The translations under genes and the position numbers were made by a program. From assembly GCF_001042615.1 (NCBI RefSeq), contig NZ_AP012327.1, positions 930,001 through 994,000 of the forward strand: DNA of 64,000 nucleotides, given 5' to 3'. Below, in pieces: positions 51,681 to 61,698 of this stretch (positions are counted from its first letter, which is position 1; every line of letters starts with the position of its first letter). Under the pieces are notes generated by a model that was not told the origin of the DNA, ran no database searches, and saw only the letters and a program-made list of their open reading frames with translations. Origin of the DNA: Bifidobacterium catenulatum subsp. kashiwanohense JCM 15439 = DSM 21854 (GTDB lineage: Bacteria > Actinomycetota > Actinomycetes > Actinomycetales > Bifidobacteriaceae).

Positions 51681-54359
51681 ATGCGCACTTCTGAAATCGC
51701 GAAGCGCTATCTTGATTATTTCGAAAAGCACGGCCATCTTATCGTGCCTTCGGCATCGCTGATCTCTCCGAACCCGACCACCCTGTTCACCATCGCAGGC
51801 ATGGTCCCGTTCATTCCTTACCTCATGGGCGAGCAGACTCCGCCGAAGAGCCGCATGGCATCCAATCAGAAGTGCGTGCGTACTTTGGATATCGACGAGG
51901 TCGGCAAAACCACCCGTCACGGTACTTTTTTCCAGATGCTGGGCAATTTCTCCTTTGGCGATTACTTCAAAGAAGAAGCCATCCATTATGCGTATGAGCT
52001 GCTGACCACCCCGCAAGACAAGGGCGGCTACGGCTTCGATCCGGAGAAACTGTGGATGACCACTTTCACCGACGATGAGGAAGCCCGCTCGATGTGGAAG
52101 AACGAGGGTGTTGACCCAGAACACATCCAGATCATGGGCATGGAAGACAACTTCTGGACGACCGGTGGTCCTGGCCCTGGCGGCCCGTGCTCCGAAATCT
52201 ACGTGGACCGTGGACCGGAATATGGCGTGGAAGGCGGCCCGATCGCCGACGAGAACCGCTACATTGAAATTTGGGATCTCGTGTTCGAAAACTACGAGGT
52301 CGATAATGTCAAGTCTAAGACCGACCTGCACATCGTGGGCGAACTTGAGAACAAGAACATTGACACCGGCGCTGGTCTGGAACGTCTTGCCTATCTGATG
52401 CAAGGCAAGCAGAACATTTATGAGACCGACGAGGTTTTCCCGGTCATCGAAGCAGCTCAGAAGCTGTCTGGCCGTACGTATGGCGATGACGAATCCATGG
52501 ACGTGCGCTTCCGCATCGTGGCCGACCACGTGCGCTCTGCCTTGATGATCATGTCTGACGGCGTGCGCCCATCCAACAACGGTCGGGGCTATGTGCTGCG
52601 CCGACTGCTGCGTCGTACCGTCAAGGCCATGCGCGAACTCGGTGTGACCGGTCCGGTCATGCCGACTCTGCTGCCGACTTCCAAGGCGGCTATGGAGCCG
52701 AGCTATCCGGAACTCGATAACACTTTCCATGATGTGTCCGAGGCGGCTTACGGCGAGGAAGATGCGTTCCGCCGCACGTTGGAATCCGGTACCGAAATCT
52801 TTGATCTCGCTGTGGCAAAGGCCAAGGAATCCGGATCCGACGCCGTTTCCGGCGAAGATGCGTTCAAGCTGCACGACACCTATGGCTTCCCGATTGAGAT
52901 CACCCTCGAAATGGCTGCAGATCAGGGCGTCAAGGTCGATGAGGCCAAGTTCCGTGAGCTTATGGCCGAACAGAAGAGCCGCGCACGTGCCGATGCTCTT
53001 AAGAAGCGCCACAATGTGGATCTTTCCGTTTACGACGATTTCAAGAAGACGCTGGTTCAGCCCATCGACTTCCTTGGTTACACTGACATGTCCGCGCGTG
53101 CCAAGGTGCTGGGCATCATGCAGGAAGGCAAGGGCTCCGTTCCCGCAGTTACCGGTCCGGCCAATATCGAAGTCATTCTCGATCGTACCCCGTTCTACGC
53201 GCAGGCCGGTGGCCAGCTCGCCGATCAGGGTGAGATCCTCTCCGACGATGGCGCTGTGCTCGAGGTCGACGATGTGCAGAAGCCGATCAAGGATCTCATC
53301 GTGCACCAGTGCCGTCTGACTGAAGGTACGCTGGTTGTCGGTGCCGAGGTCAACGCCAACATCGATCTTGATCGCCGTGGTGCCATCGCCCGCGCGCACA
53401 CCGCTACCCACATGGTGCACAAGGCGTTGCGTGAGGAGCTTGGTCCTCAGGCCACCCAGCGCGGTTCCGAAGATGCGCCGAACCGTCTGCGTTTCGACTT
53501 CCAGTGGTCCAGCGCTCCGAGCAAGGATGCGATGAACTCCGTGGAAGCCCGTGTCAATGAGAAGCTGCGCGAAAACCTCGCCGTCACCACTCAGGAAATG
53601 AAGTTCGATGATGCCATCGCCCTGGGTGCCATGCACCTGTTCGGAGAGAAATACGGCGACGTCGTGCGTGTGGTTTCCATTGGTGAAGACGGCTGGAGCC
53701 GTGAGCTTTGCGGCGGTACCCACATCGATCATGTAGGTAAGATCGGCGCGATCAACATCATGTCCGAAGCTTCCATCGGTTCCGGAGTGCGCCGTGTTGA
53801 TGCGGTCGTGGGCGAAAGCGCTTACGAGTTCAACGCTCGCGAGCATGCGTTGGTGTCCCAGCTTTCCGACATGGTCAACGCCCGTCCGGATGAGCTGGCC
53901 GACCGCGTGAATGCGTTGCTTGCCAAGCTCAAGGAATCCGATCGCCGTCTTGCGGCTATGTATGAATCCCAGCTTTCAGCTTCCGTTCCGGTTCTGGTTG
54001 CTGAGACCAAGGCTTCTCAAGCTCCGGTCAAGGTGGCTGCGAAGAACGTCGAGCATTTCGGTTCCTTCGACGCGCTACGCAAGACCGTACTTGACGTCCG
54101 TGGCCAGCTCGGTGAGGAAAACCCGGTCGTGGTGGCCCTCTCTGGCGTGAATGAGGAAGGCAAGCCCATGGTTGCCGTAGCCACTAATGAAGCCGCACGC
54201 AAGCAGGGTATTAAGGCGGGAGATCTCGTTCGAGGCGCGTCTAAGATTCTCGGCGGCGGTGGCGGCGGCAAGCCGGACTTCGCTCAGGGTGGCGGTTCGG
54301 ACGCCACCAAGATTGACGAGGCTCTCGAGGCGCTGGTCCATCAGGCCATGAAGGGCTGA
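51681..54359 (+). CDS. alaS: Alanine-tRNA ligase
   Basis: An 893-aa class II synthetase: catalytic core at the N-terminus ([50 protein letters not shown]), tRNA-recognition domain, editing domain with the HxxxH motif (HTATHMVH) and the [10 protein letters not shown] zinc motif, and the C-Ala domain. AAGGAG lies about 12 nt before ATG 51681. The frame opens earlier, at 51603, but that region is not conserved. It continues into ruvX-mltG. No T-box is visible. Confidence 0.97.
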   Translation: MRTSEIAKRYLDYFEKHGHLIVPSASLISPNPTTLFTIAGMVPFIPYLMGEQTPPKSRMASNQKCVRTLDIDEVGKTTRHGTFFQMLGNFSFGDYFKEEAIHYAYELLTTPQDKGGYGFDPEKLWMTTFTDDEEARSMWKNEGVDPEHIQIMGMEDNFWTTGGPGPGGPCSEIYVDRGPEYGVEGGPIADENRYIEIWDLVFENYEVDNVKSKTDLHIVGELENKNIDTGAGLERLAYLMQGKQNIYETDEVFPVIEAAQKLSGRTYGDDESMDVRFRIVADHVRSALMIMSDGVRPSNNGRGYVLRRLLRRTVKAMRELGVTGPVMPTLLPTSKAAMEPSYPELDNTFHDVSEAAYGEEDAFRRTLESGTEIFDLAVAKAKESGSDAVSGEDAFKLHDTYGFPIEITLEMAADQGVKVDEAKFRELMAEQKSRARADALKKRHNVDLSVYDDFKKTLVQPIDFLGYTDMSARAKVLGIMQEGKGSVPAVTGPANIEVILDRTPFYAQAGGQLADQGEILSDDGAVLEVDDVQKPIKDLIVHQCRLTEGTLVVGAEVNANIDLDRRGAIARAHTATHMVHKALREELGPQATQRGSEDAPNRLRFDFQWSSAPSKDAMNSVEARVNEKLRENLAVTTQEMKFDDAIALGAMHLFGEKYGDVVRVVSIGEDGWSRELCGGTHIDHVGKIGAINIMSEASIGSGVRRVDAVVGESAYEFNAREHALVSQLSDMVNARPDELADRVNALLAKLKESDRRLAAMYESQLSASVPVLVAETKASQAPVKVAAKNVEHFGSFDALRKTVLDVRGQLGEENPVVVALSGVNEEGKPMVAVATNEAARKQGIKAGDLVRGASKILGGGGGGKPDFAQGGGSDATKIDEALEALVHQAMKG

Positions 54360-54369
54360 ACCACCAAAC

Positions 54370-54843
54370 ATGGTTTGGCTTGGCATTGATTTGGGTGATG
54401 CCAGAGTCGGACTCGCATTGTCTGACCCCGGCATCACCCTTGCACACCCCGCAGGCAACATCCAAGTCTACGGGGATTCATTTCGCGCATTGGATGAGGT
54501 TGTCGACGTCATCGAAGACGAATCGGTCGACCATGTGATAGTCGGGTTGCCGTTGCTGTTAAGCGGAGAAGAAGGCAAAAGCGCGAAGAAGGCACGGCGG
54601 TGGACCGTGAATCTTGAGAGAAGACTGCGTGCTGCGGTGGAGGATGACGAATACTCGTTGACGCAAGTCCCAACCATCGAATTGGTTGACGAACGACTGA
54701 CCACGGTGACTGCGCATCATCAGCTGTTTGATGCGCAAATCGGTGGACGTGAGCATCGTCCGATGGTCGATCAACAGTCGGCGGTGGTGATACTGCAGAC
54801 AGCAATCGACAGAAGAGAGAGACAAGAGGAGAGGGACCTGTGA
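54370..54843 (+). CDS. ruvX: Putative Holliday junction resolvase RuvX (YqgF family)
   Basis: A 157-aa RNase H-fold protein; signature residues are LGIDLGDARVGLALSD at the start, VIVGLPL in the middle, and DERLTT with a late acidic pair. It is implicated in rRNA 5' processing and possibly junction resolution. ATG 54370 lies 10 nt after alaS, and the stop overlaps the GTG start of mltG, giving the actinobacterial alaS-ruvX-mltG order. Confidence 0.9.
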   Translation: MVWLGIDLGDARVGLALSDPGITLAHPAGNIQVYGDSFRALDEVVDVIEDESVDHVIVGLPLLLSGEEGKSAKKARRWTVNLERRLRAAVEDDEYSLTQVPTIELVDERLTTVTAHHQLFDAQIGGREHRPMVDQQSAVVILQTAIDRRERQEERDL

Positions 54844-56024
54844 CCGACAATCTCGATGATTTTTTCTCCGATAACGTGCAATGGGTGGGTCCGTCGGATG
54901 ACACATCCTTCAATTCGGCAATGCCGCCGCAGCCGCCGAAATCGCGTAGAGACATGCGTCGTCGTAGAGAACAAAAGCGTCGTCGTTTGTACATCACGAT
55001 TATTGCCGCACTTGTGGTAGTCGTTTTGATCGGTGTCGGCGGATTCTTCGGAGTACGTGCGTTGAAACATTGGAAGGCCGCGAACGAAGCGAATTCGCAG
55101 AGCCAAATCGAGGATTACACGGGACCGGGCGATAAGAAAGTGACTTTTACCGTAGAATCCGGTCAGGGTGCCGCCGAAATCGCTGAGAACCTTGTCAAAG
55201 CGAAGATTGTCAAGTCCGCTGCTGCGTTTACTTCCGCGGTAAGCGGGGCTTCGGCCACGTTGTATCCGGGATCGTACGCTTTGAAGACGCATATGAAGGC
55301 GTCCGACGTGGTTAAGATTTTGTCTGACCAAAGCCAGGCCGGAGGCTTCGTCGAAGTCAGGGCCGGTGAACGTGTGTCTGATGTCATCGCAAATGCGGCG
55401 CAGGTATCGGGCATAAACGTTTCGGAATTCCAAGCCATCATAGATGGTGGGGGATCGGGAATCCTTCCTGAAGAAGCCGGTGGCAAATTCGAAGGTTGGC
55501 TTGAGCCTGGCGCCTACAATGCGCAGAACAAATCCGCTGAGGATATTATCAAAAGCATGGTCGATGCGCGCATCGCCAAGTTGGATGATCTGGGTGTGCC
55601 GACCGGCAGCGAACGCGAACGTATTTTGATCATTGCGTCCATTGCTGAATCTGAAGTGGGCAGTGACAGATACTACGGGCAGGTCGCAAGGGTTATCCTC
55701 AACCGTATCGACAGCGACATGGCGCTCGGCATGGACACGACTGTCGCCTACGGTCTAGGCATTTCCGCGAGCCAGCTTACTGACGACCAGCTGAACGATG
55801 ACAGCAATCCGTACAATACCCGCATTCGCAAGGGGCTGACACCGACGCCAATCAGCAATCCGGGAGACGACGCCATCAAGGCATCCATCAACCCTCCGGA
55901 AGGCAAGTGGATGTATTTCGTCACCACCAATCTGCAAACCGGCGAAACGAAATTCGTCGAAACGGAAGACGAGTTTTGGAAGATTCGCGACGAGTATAAG
56001 AACAACAACGAAAACGCGAACTAA
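54840..56024 (+). CDS. mltG: Endolytic murein transglycosylase MltG (YceG-like)
   Basis: A 394-aa protein: Arg/Lys-rich cytoplasmic N-terminus, one membrane anchor (ITIIAALVVVVLIGVGGFFGV, about 50-70), a LysM-like region (VTFTVESGQGAAEIAENL) and the YceG catalytic domain with the active Glu in IASIAESEVG and the SNPYNTRIRKGLTPTPISNPG block. It cleaves nascent glycan strands to end polymerisation. It starts at GTG 54840, inside the ruvX stop. The tail is Asn/Glu-rich. Confidence 0.93.
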   Translation: MTDNLDDFFSDNVQWVGPSDDTSFNSAMPPQPPKSRRDMRRRREQKRRRLYITIIAALVVVVLIGVGGFFGVRALKHWKAANEANSQSQIEDYTGPGDKKVTFTVESGQGAAEIAENLVKAKIVKSAAAFTSAVSGASATLYPGSYALKTHMKASDVVKILSDQSQAGGFVEVRAGERVSDVIANAAQVSGINVSEFQAIIDGGGSGILPEEAGGKFEGWLEPGAYNAQNKSAEDIIKSMVDARIAKLDDLGVPTGSERERILIIASIAESEVGSDRYYGQVARVILNRIDSDMALGMDTTVAYGLGISASQLTDDQLNDDSNPYNTRIRKGLTPTPISNPGDDAIKASINPPEGKWMYFVTTNLQTGETKFVETEDEFWKIRDEYKNNNENAN

Positions 56025-56495
56025 TCAGAACATAACGCCAATCGCAATGCCTATCGCCCCGGTCGCCACAATCGCCGGGGCGAATGGCGTTCGGCCGGCG
56101 TAAGAAGTATGCTTTTGCGGGTCAAAACGTGTCCATAGGGCAATCCAGCACAAGCCGACTACGCCGATAGCAAGCCACCAAGACACTACGGCGAACAGGC
56201 CGAACATGCCGACGGCCAAACCCATAAGCAACGTGGTCGTGACGTCACCAAATCCCAATGAACCGGGTTTCACCAAAGCAAGAGCGCATTGCAGCGCCGC
56301 TGATAGCGCGGCGAAGAGCAGTGCCTGCAGCGCCAAAAAAAGTGTGTTGGCGTAGAGCGCGTATATGAGGTTCACGATAATCTGCACCACGCATCCTGCT
56401 GAGACCCATGTGCGTGGGACGCGACGTGAACGGATGTCTTCAACGCTGACGGCTAGTCCACAGAGCAGACTCGGCAGGCAAATCATGTACCACAT
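56025..56495 (-). CDS. A24-family (prepilin-type) leader peptidase
   Basis: A short A24 aspartic peptidase with about five membrane segments. The two catalytic Asp lie in VEDIRSRRVP near the N-terminus and in the family motif GFGDVTTTLLMGLAVG. It lacks the N-terminal methylase domain of PilD, as is typical of TadV-like enzymes that process Flp/Tad pilins. No pilus genes are nearby. I start at ATG 56495: TATCTT lies 6 nt upstream (leaderless), and the longer frame to 56522 would leave only 20 nt to the divergent aroC. Confidence 0.82.
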   Translation of the reverse strand: MWYMICLPSLLCGLAVSVEDIRSRRVPRTWVSAGCVVQIIVNLIYALYANTLFLALQALLFAALSAALQCALALVKPGSLGFGDVTTTLLMGLAVGMFGLFAVVSWWLAIGVVGLCWIALWTRFDPQKHTSYAGRTPFAPAIVATGAIGIAIGVMF

Positions 56496-56501
56496 ACCGT
56501 T

Positions 56502-56507
56502 AAGATA
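56502..56507 (-). promoter_or_regulatory. -10 hexamer of a putative leaderless promoter for the A24 peptidase
   Basis: TATCTT on the minus strand, 6 nt before ATG 56495. Confidence 0.35.
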
Positions 56508-56542
56508 GTCCACTAGTTGCATTCGGAAGAAAAGGAGTTGGC

Positions 56543-57736
56543 ATGTTGCGCTGGCAGACAGCAGGTGAGTCGCACGGCGAGGCGCTTGTCGCCATGATCG
56601 AAGGGCTGCCTGCGGGCGTCCACGTTACTACGGAGGATATTGTTGGCGCGTTGGCGCGTCGTCGTCTTGGATATGGCCGTGGCGCACGTATGAAGTTCGA
56701 GCAGGACAAGGTCCGCATGCTTACCGGTGTGCGTTTCGGTGAGACCATCGGCTCTCCGGTGGCCATTGAAATCGCCAACACCGAGTGGCCGAAGTGGACT
56801 GAAGTGATGAGCGCCGACCCGCTTGATCATGAGATCGCTCGTGAGGGGCGCAATGCCCCGCTGTCCCGCCCGCGCCCAGGGCATGCTGACCTGACCGGTA
56901 TGCGCAAATACGGTTTTGATGACGCTCGTCCGGTGCTGGAACGTTCTTCCGCACGTGAGACGGCTTCGCGTGTGGCGCTGGGAGAGGTTGCCAAGCAGTT
57001 CCTGGAGCAGACATTCGGCATCCGTACTGTTTCTCATGTGCTCTCCATCGGCGGTGCGGGCATTACCGATCCGCAGCAGGCCACGCTTCCTAATCCGGAG
57101 GATCTTGAAACATTGGATGCCTCTCCGGTGCGTACGCTTGACAAGGAAGCGGAAAAGCAGATGATCGCCCGCATCGATGAGGCGAAAGAGAACGCCGACA
57201 CGTTGGGCGGTGTGATTGAGGTCGTGGTGTACGGCGTTCCTGCGGGCGTCGGTACCTATGTCGAATCGGATCGCCGTCTTGATGCGGCTTTGGCAAGCGC
57301 TGTGATGGGCATTCAGGCTATCAAGGGCGTGGAAATCGGTGACGGTTTCCTTGAAGCCATGCGTCCTGGTTCCCAGGCCCATGATGAGATGGTGGTGGGC
57401 GAGGATGGTCGTATCGCCCGTTTGAGCAACCGTGCCGGTGGCATCGAAGGCGGTATGTCGAATGGCCAGCCGATCGTGGTGCGTGCGGCCATGAAGCCGA
57501 TTCCGTCCATTCCGAAGGCGCTGCGAACCGTTGATGTGACCACAGGCGAACCGGCGCAGGCCATCAACCAGCGTTCCGACAACACCGCGGTTCCGGCGGC
57601 CGCGGTTGTGGCCGAGGCGATGGTGCGTCTGACCATCGCGCAGTATGTGCTTGAGAAGTTCGGCGGCGACTGTGTTGCCGAGACCAAGCGCAATGCCGAT
57701 CAGTACATTGCCTCCTGGCCTGAGCATATGAGGTGA
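56543..57736 (+). CDS. aroC: Chorismate synthase
   Basis: A 397-aa FMN-dependent enzyme making chorismate from EPSP. Signatures are [17 protein letters not shown] at the start, [15 protein letters not shown], the [12 protein letters not shown] segment and [28 protein letters not shown] precedes ATG 56543. The stop overlaps the start of aroKB, so the two are coupled. It heads an operon with aroKB, aroQ and probably pyrG. Confidence 0.97.
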   Translation: MLRWQTAGESHGEALVAMIEGLPAGVHVTTEDIVGALARRRLGYGRGARMKFEQDKVRMLTGVRFGETIGSPVAIEIANTEWPKWTEVMSADPLDHEIAREGRNAPLSRPRPGHADLTGMRKYGFDDARPVLERSSARETASRVALGEVAKQFLEQTFGIRTVSHVLSIGGAGITDPQQATLPNPEDLETLDASPVRTLDKEAEKQMIARIDEAKENADTLGGVIEVVVYGVPAGVGTYVESDRRLDAALASAVMGIQAIKGVEIGDGFLEAMRPGSQAHDEMVVGEDGRIARLSNRAGGIEGGMSNGQPIVVRAAMKPIPSIPKALRTVDVTTGEPAQAINQRSDNTAVPAAAVVAEAMVRLTIAQYVLEKFGGDCVAETKRNADQYIASWPEHMR

Positions 57737-59373
57737 TTCGTTTCATGGCTGGTATGCGTAGGCCTGTCGCCGTGATCATCGGCATGATGGGCGCGGGCAA
57801 AACACGTGTCGGCAAGGAAGTGGCGCAGATGATGAATCTGCCGTTTGCCGATGCCGATAATGAGATCGAATATGATGCGGGAATGCGGATCCCCGAGTAT
57901 TTCGAAAAGTACGGCGAGTCGGAATTCCGTAAACTGGAAAGCGACGTTGTACTTGACATGCTTGAGGATTTCGATGGCATCTTTTCCTTGGGCGGGGGCG
58001 CGCCGATGACACCTTCCATCCAGGAGGGATTGGCGAGATACGTTGAGTCTGGTGGCAAGGTCGTGTATTTGATGGCTGATCCGGAAGAGGCCATGGAGCG
58101 CGCGAATCGTGGTGGAGGTCGTCCGATGCTCAACGGTGATGCCAATATGCGTTGGAAGAAACTCTATAAGGAACGTGACCCGGTGTTCAGACGCGTGGCG
58201 AACGTGCATGTGGGCACACGCGGCCAGTCCCCGCAGGTGGCTGCGAGAAAGCTGATGGAAATGATTGATCAACGTATAGTACATGTCACCGGTTCCGCCA
58301 TCGAACCGTACGATGTTCGTATCGGCGAGGGGGTGATGGGACAGCTTGCACAGATTTTGGGCAGCAAGCCCGTCAAGGTGGCGCTTATCCACACCCAGCC
58401 GGTGCAGCGTCATTCAGATCGTGCGCGCACGCTGCTTCGTCAGGCGGGCTATGATGCGTACGACATTATCATTCCCGATGCGGAGGCCGGCAAGACCATC
58501 GAGGTGGCCAACGGTATTTGGCAGCGCTTGGGCGATGAGGGTTTCACCCGTTCCGACGCAATCGTAGGCCTCGGTGGTGGAGCGGCAACCGATTTGGCTG
58601 GTTTTGTGGCAGCCACATGGATGCGTGGCATTCGCTATGTGAACTGCCCGACGTCGCTGCTTGCCATGGTTGATGCTTCGACCGGCGGCAAAACCGGCAT
58701 CAATACGCCGCAGGGAAAGAATCTGGTCGGCTCGTTCTACACTCCGGCCGGAGTGCTCGCCGACTTGAAGTCGCTCACATCGTTGCCGAACGACATTTTC
58801 ATCGAGGGCTTGGGCGAGGTTGCCAAGTCCGGTTTCATCATGGATCCGGAGATCCTGCAGATTCTTGAGGATCATGCTGATGAACTGCGTGTCTTCGATG
58901 GGTCGGCGTTTCTGGATTCCGATCTGAAGAATGTGGTCGCGGAGCTGATCGAACATACCGTGGGCGTGAAGGCCTACCATGTGTCCGCCGATCTCAAAGA
59001 GGCGGGACTGCGAGAATTCCTGAACTATGGGCATACGCTCGGTCATGCCATCGAAAAGCTTGAGCATTTCCGTTGGCGTCATGGCAACGCGGTTGCGGTC
59101 GGCTGCGTGTATGCGGCCGAACTGTCGCATCTTCTGGGATACATCGATCAGGATCTTGTGGACTACCATCGTTCGCTGCTGGAATCACTGGGCTTGCCCA
59201 CATCTTGGAACAACGGTACGTGGGACGATGTGCTCGCTTTGATGCATCGAGACAAGAAGGCCCGCGGCAACAAGCTTCGTTTCGTGGTGCTCGAAGGTGT
59301 GGGGAAGCCCATTCATCTTGAGGATCCACCCGCGGACGCCGTTGAAGAAGCGTTCCGTCGCATTCAGCAGTAA
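57733..59373 (+). CDS. aroKB: Bifunctional shikimate kinase / 3-dehydroquinate synthase
   Basis: A 546-aa fusion. Residues ~1-180: shikimate kinase with P-loop [11 protein letters not shown], the FRKLE segment and SLGGGAPM. Residues ~190-546: 3-dehydroquinate synthase with [57 protein letters not shown] and the metal ligands HGNAVAVGC. Both halves look complete. The gene starts at GTG 57733, overlapping aroC, or ATG 57745. The fusion of steps 5 and 2 of the shikimate pathway is typical of bifidobacteria. Confidence 0.95.
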   Translation: MIRFMAGMRRPVAVIIGMMGAGKTRVGKEVAQMMNLPFADADNEIEYDAGMRIPEYFEKYGESEFRKLESDVVLDMLEDFDGIFSLGGGAPMTPSIQEGLARYVESGGKVVYLMADPEEAMERANRGGGRPMLNGDANMRWKKLYKERDPVFRRVANVHVGTRGQSPQVAARKLMEMIDQRIVHVTGSAIEPYDVRIGEGVMGQLAQILGSKPVKVALIHTQPVQRHSDRARTLLRQAGYDAYDIIIPDAEAGKTIEVANGIWQRLGDEGFTRSDAIVGLGGGAATDLAGFVAATWMRGIRYVNCPTSLLAMVDASTGGKTGINTPQGKNLVGSFYTPAGVLADLKSLTSLPNDIFIEGLGEVAKSGFIMDPEILQILEDHADELRVFDGSAFLDSDLKNVVAELIEHTVGVKAYHVSADLKEAGLREFLNYGHTLGHAIEKLEHFRWRHGNAVAVGCVYAAELSHLLGYIDQDLVDYHRSLLESLGLPTSWNNGTWDDVLALMHRDKKARGNKLRFVVLEGVGKPIHLEDPPADAVEEAFRRIQQ

Positions 59374-59391
59374 TAACAGGGGAGTTTGAAT

Positions 59392-59841
59392 ATGACTAAA
59401 GTAGTAGTCGTCAATGGACCGAACCTTGGTCGCCTTGGCGTGCGTCAGCCCGACGTGTATGGCAAGCAGGATCTTGAAACCTTGCGTAGCCTGTGCACGC
59501 AGTGGGGTGAGGAGCTTGGTCTTGACGTGGAAGTCCGTCAAAGCGACGATGAAGCTGAAATGATCGGCTGGATGCATCAGGCCGCCGACGAGAAGACTCC
59601 GATTGTGATGAATCCTGCGGCATTCACCCATTATTCCTATGGTCTGGCAGATGCCGTGCACATGGTGATTGATGAGGGGTTGCCTCTGATGGAGGTCCAT
59701 ATCTCCAATCCGTCCGCGCGCGACGAATTCCGCAAGCGTTCCGTGATTTCCCCGGTCGCGACCGGCACCATCACCGGCATGGGCTTCTACGGCTATAAGT
59801 TGGCGTTGGAAGCCGTGGCACATCTGTTGGAAGCTAAGTAA
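59392..59841 (+). CDS. aroQ: 3-dehydroquinate dehydratase, type II
   Basis: A 149-aa dodecameric-type dehydratase. Active-site motifs are NGPNLGRLGVRQPDVYG with the catalytic Tyr, NPAAFTHYS, and HISNPSARDEFRKRS with the His and the Arg. GGGGAG lies before ATG 59392, 18 nt after aroKB, so it is the third gene of the aro operon. In combination with aroA elsewhere, the pathway steps 2, 3, 5, 6 and 7 are covered. Confidence 0.96.
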   Translation: MTKVVVVNGPNLGRLGVRQPDVYGKQDLETLRSLCTQWGEELGLDVEVRQSDDEAEMIGWMHQAADEKTPIVMNPAAFTHYSYGLADAVHMVIDEGLPLMEVHISNPSARDEFRKRSVISPVATGTITGMGFYGYKLALEAVAHLLEAK

Positions 59842-59890
59842 TGTTTGAAGAAACACGCCGCGTCTTATACCGCTGATAAACTGAAGTTCC

Positions 59891-61552
59891 ATGGTTAGAA
59901 GACAACATGGCAATTCTCAAGAGCACGTTACCAAGCATATTTTCGTCACCGGTGGCGTTGTCTCCTCTCTCGGCAAGGGCCTGACCGCCTCCTCTCTCGG
60001 TCGCCTGCTTCGTAGTCGCGGCATCAAGGTTTTGCAACAGAAGCTCGATCCGTATATCAACGTTGATCCGGGCACTATGAATCCGTTCCAGCATGGTGAA
60101 GTCTATGTCACCGAGGACGGCGCCGAAACCGATCTCGACATCGGCCACTATGAGCGTTTCCTTGACGTGTATCTGAGCCAAAAGGCGAACGTCACCACCG
60201 GCCAGATCTACCAGGAGGTGCTGCGCAAGGAACGCGCCGGCGAATACCTTGGACAGTGCGTGCAGGTCATTCCGCACATCACCAACGAAATCAAGTCCCG
60301 CATGCGTGCGCAGGCGTCCGATGACGTCGACGTGATCATCACCGAAATCGGTGGCACCGTCGGCGACATCGAATCCCAGCCGTTCCTGGAGGCCGCGCGT
60401 GAGGTCCGCCGCGATCTGGGCGCCGAGAACTGCATGTTCGTGCACGTCTCCTTGGTACCGTACATTGCCGCCGCCCATGAGCTCAAGACCAAGCCGACCC
60501 AGCACTCCGTCATGATGCTGCGTCAGCTCGGCATCTCCCCGGATGCCTTGGTGTTGCGTTCCGACCGCCCGCTGAACCAGTCCATCAAGGACAAGATCTC
60601 CCTGATGTGCGACGTGGATTCCGAAGGCGTGGTCAACTGTGTGGACGCCCCGAGCATCTACGACGTGCCGAAGACCCTGTTCGACGAAGGCCTCGACGCC
60701 TATGTCGTGCGCGAACTCGGCCTGCCGTTCCACGATGTCGATTGGGACGAGTGGGAGGATCTGCTGGAGCGCGTGCACCACCCGAAGCATGAGGTGAACA
60801 TCGCCATCGTCGGCAAGTACATCGATCTGCCGGATGCCTACCTGTCCGTCACCGAAGCCATCAAGGCTGGTGGTTTCGCCAACTATGCCAAGGTGAACGT
60901 CAAGTGGGTCGCCGCCGATAAGTGCGAGACCGAGGAGGGCGCGGCCGCCGCGCTCGACCAGGTCGACGGCATCGTCGTTCCCGGAGGCTTCGGCATCCGT
61001 GGCATCGACGGCAAGATCGGTGCCCTGAAGTTCGCCCGTGAGAACAAGCTGCCGGCCCTCGGCCTGTGCCTCGGCCTGCAGTCCATGGTCATCGAATACG
61101 CCCGCCATGTCCTTGGCCTGGAGGACGCGAACTCCACCGAGTTCGAGCCCGATTGCGCGACCCCGGTCATCGCAACCATGGAGGAGCAGAAAGACATCGT
61201 CGCCGGCAATGGTGACATGGGACACACCATGCGTCTCGGCTCCTATCCGGCCGAGCTTGAAGAGGGTTCCATCGTCTCGGAACTGTACGGCACCACGCAT
61301 GTTACTGAGCGTCATCGTCACCGTTACGAAGTGAACGTGGCATACAAGGACCGTCTGCGTGAAGCGGGTCTGCGTATTTCCGGCCAGAGCCCGGACGGCG
61401 AACTCACCGAGTTCGTCGAGCTTCCTCGCGAAGTGCACCCGTTCTATGTGGCCACTCAGGCTCATCCTGAGTTCAAGTCCCGTCCGACCAAGCCGCACCC
61501 GCTGTTCGCAGGTCTGGTCAAGGCCGCTCTGGACCACCAGCAGGAGCGCTAG
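59891..61552 (+). CDS. pyrG: CTP synthase
   Basis: A 553-aa enzyme aminating UTP to CTP. The synthetase domain has [33 protein letters not shown] and the [16 protein letters not shown] block; the amidotransferase domain has the nucleophile Cys in [10 protein letters not shown] and the His/Glu in [10 protein letters not shown]. Length is standard. It lies 49 nt after aroQ on the same strand. The first ~11 residues are not conserved, so the start may be a few codons later. Confidence 0.97.
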   Translation: MVRRQHGNSQEHVTKHIFVTGGVVSSLGKGLTASSLGRLLRSRGIKVLQQKLDPYINVDPGTMNPFQHGEVYVTEDGAETDLDIGHYERFLDVYLSQKANVTTGQIYQEVLRKERAGEYLGQCVQVIPHITNEIKSRMRAQASDDVDVIITEIGGTVGDIESQPFLEAAREVRRDLGAENCMFVHVSLVPYIAAAHELKTKPTQHSVMMLRQLGISPDALVLRSDRPLNQSIKDKISLMCDVDSEGVVNCVDAPSIYDVPKTLFDEGLDAYVVRELGLPFHDVDWDEWEDLLERVHHPKHEVNIAIVGKYIDLPDAYLSVTEAIKAGGFANYAKVNVKWVAADKCETEEGAAAALDQVDGIVVPGGFGIRGIDGKIGALKFARENKLPALGLCLGLQSMVIEYARHVLGLEDANSTEFEPDCATPVIATMEEQKDIVAGNGDMGHTMRLGSYPAELEEGSIVSELYGTTHVTERHRHRYEVNVAYKDRLREAGLRISGQSPDGELTEFVELPREVHPFYVATQAHPEFKSRPTKPHPLFAGLVKAALDHQQER

Positions 61553-61698
61553 ATCGACGAATTGTGATTAACGTCGGATAACCCGATACGCAACATGGCC
61601 ATGGATCCAAAGGAGTTCATGGCCATGTTGCATAATGGGGACTTGGTCTCGAATTGCCAACAAGACGTATTCGTAATGAACAACCTTTACGAGGGGGC

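Noticed and set aside
51102..53846. 914-codon minus-strand frame opposite alaS
   Set aside because: Antisense shadow of alanine-tRNA ligase with no domain features of its own.
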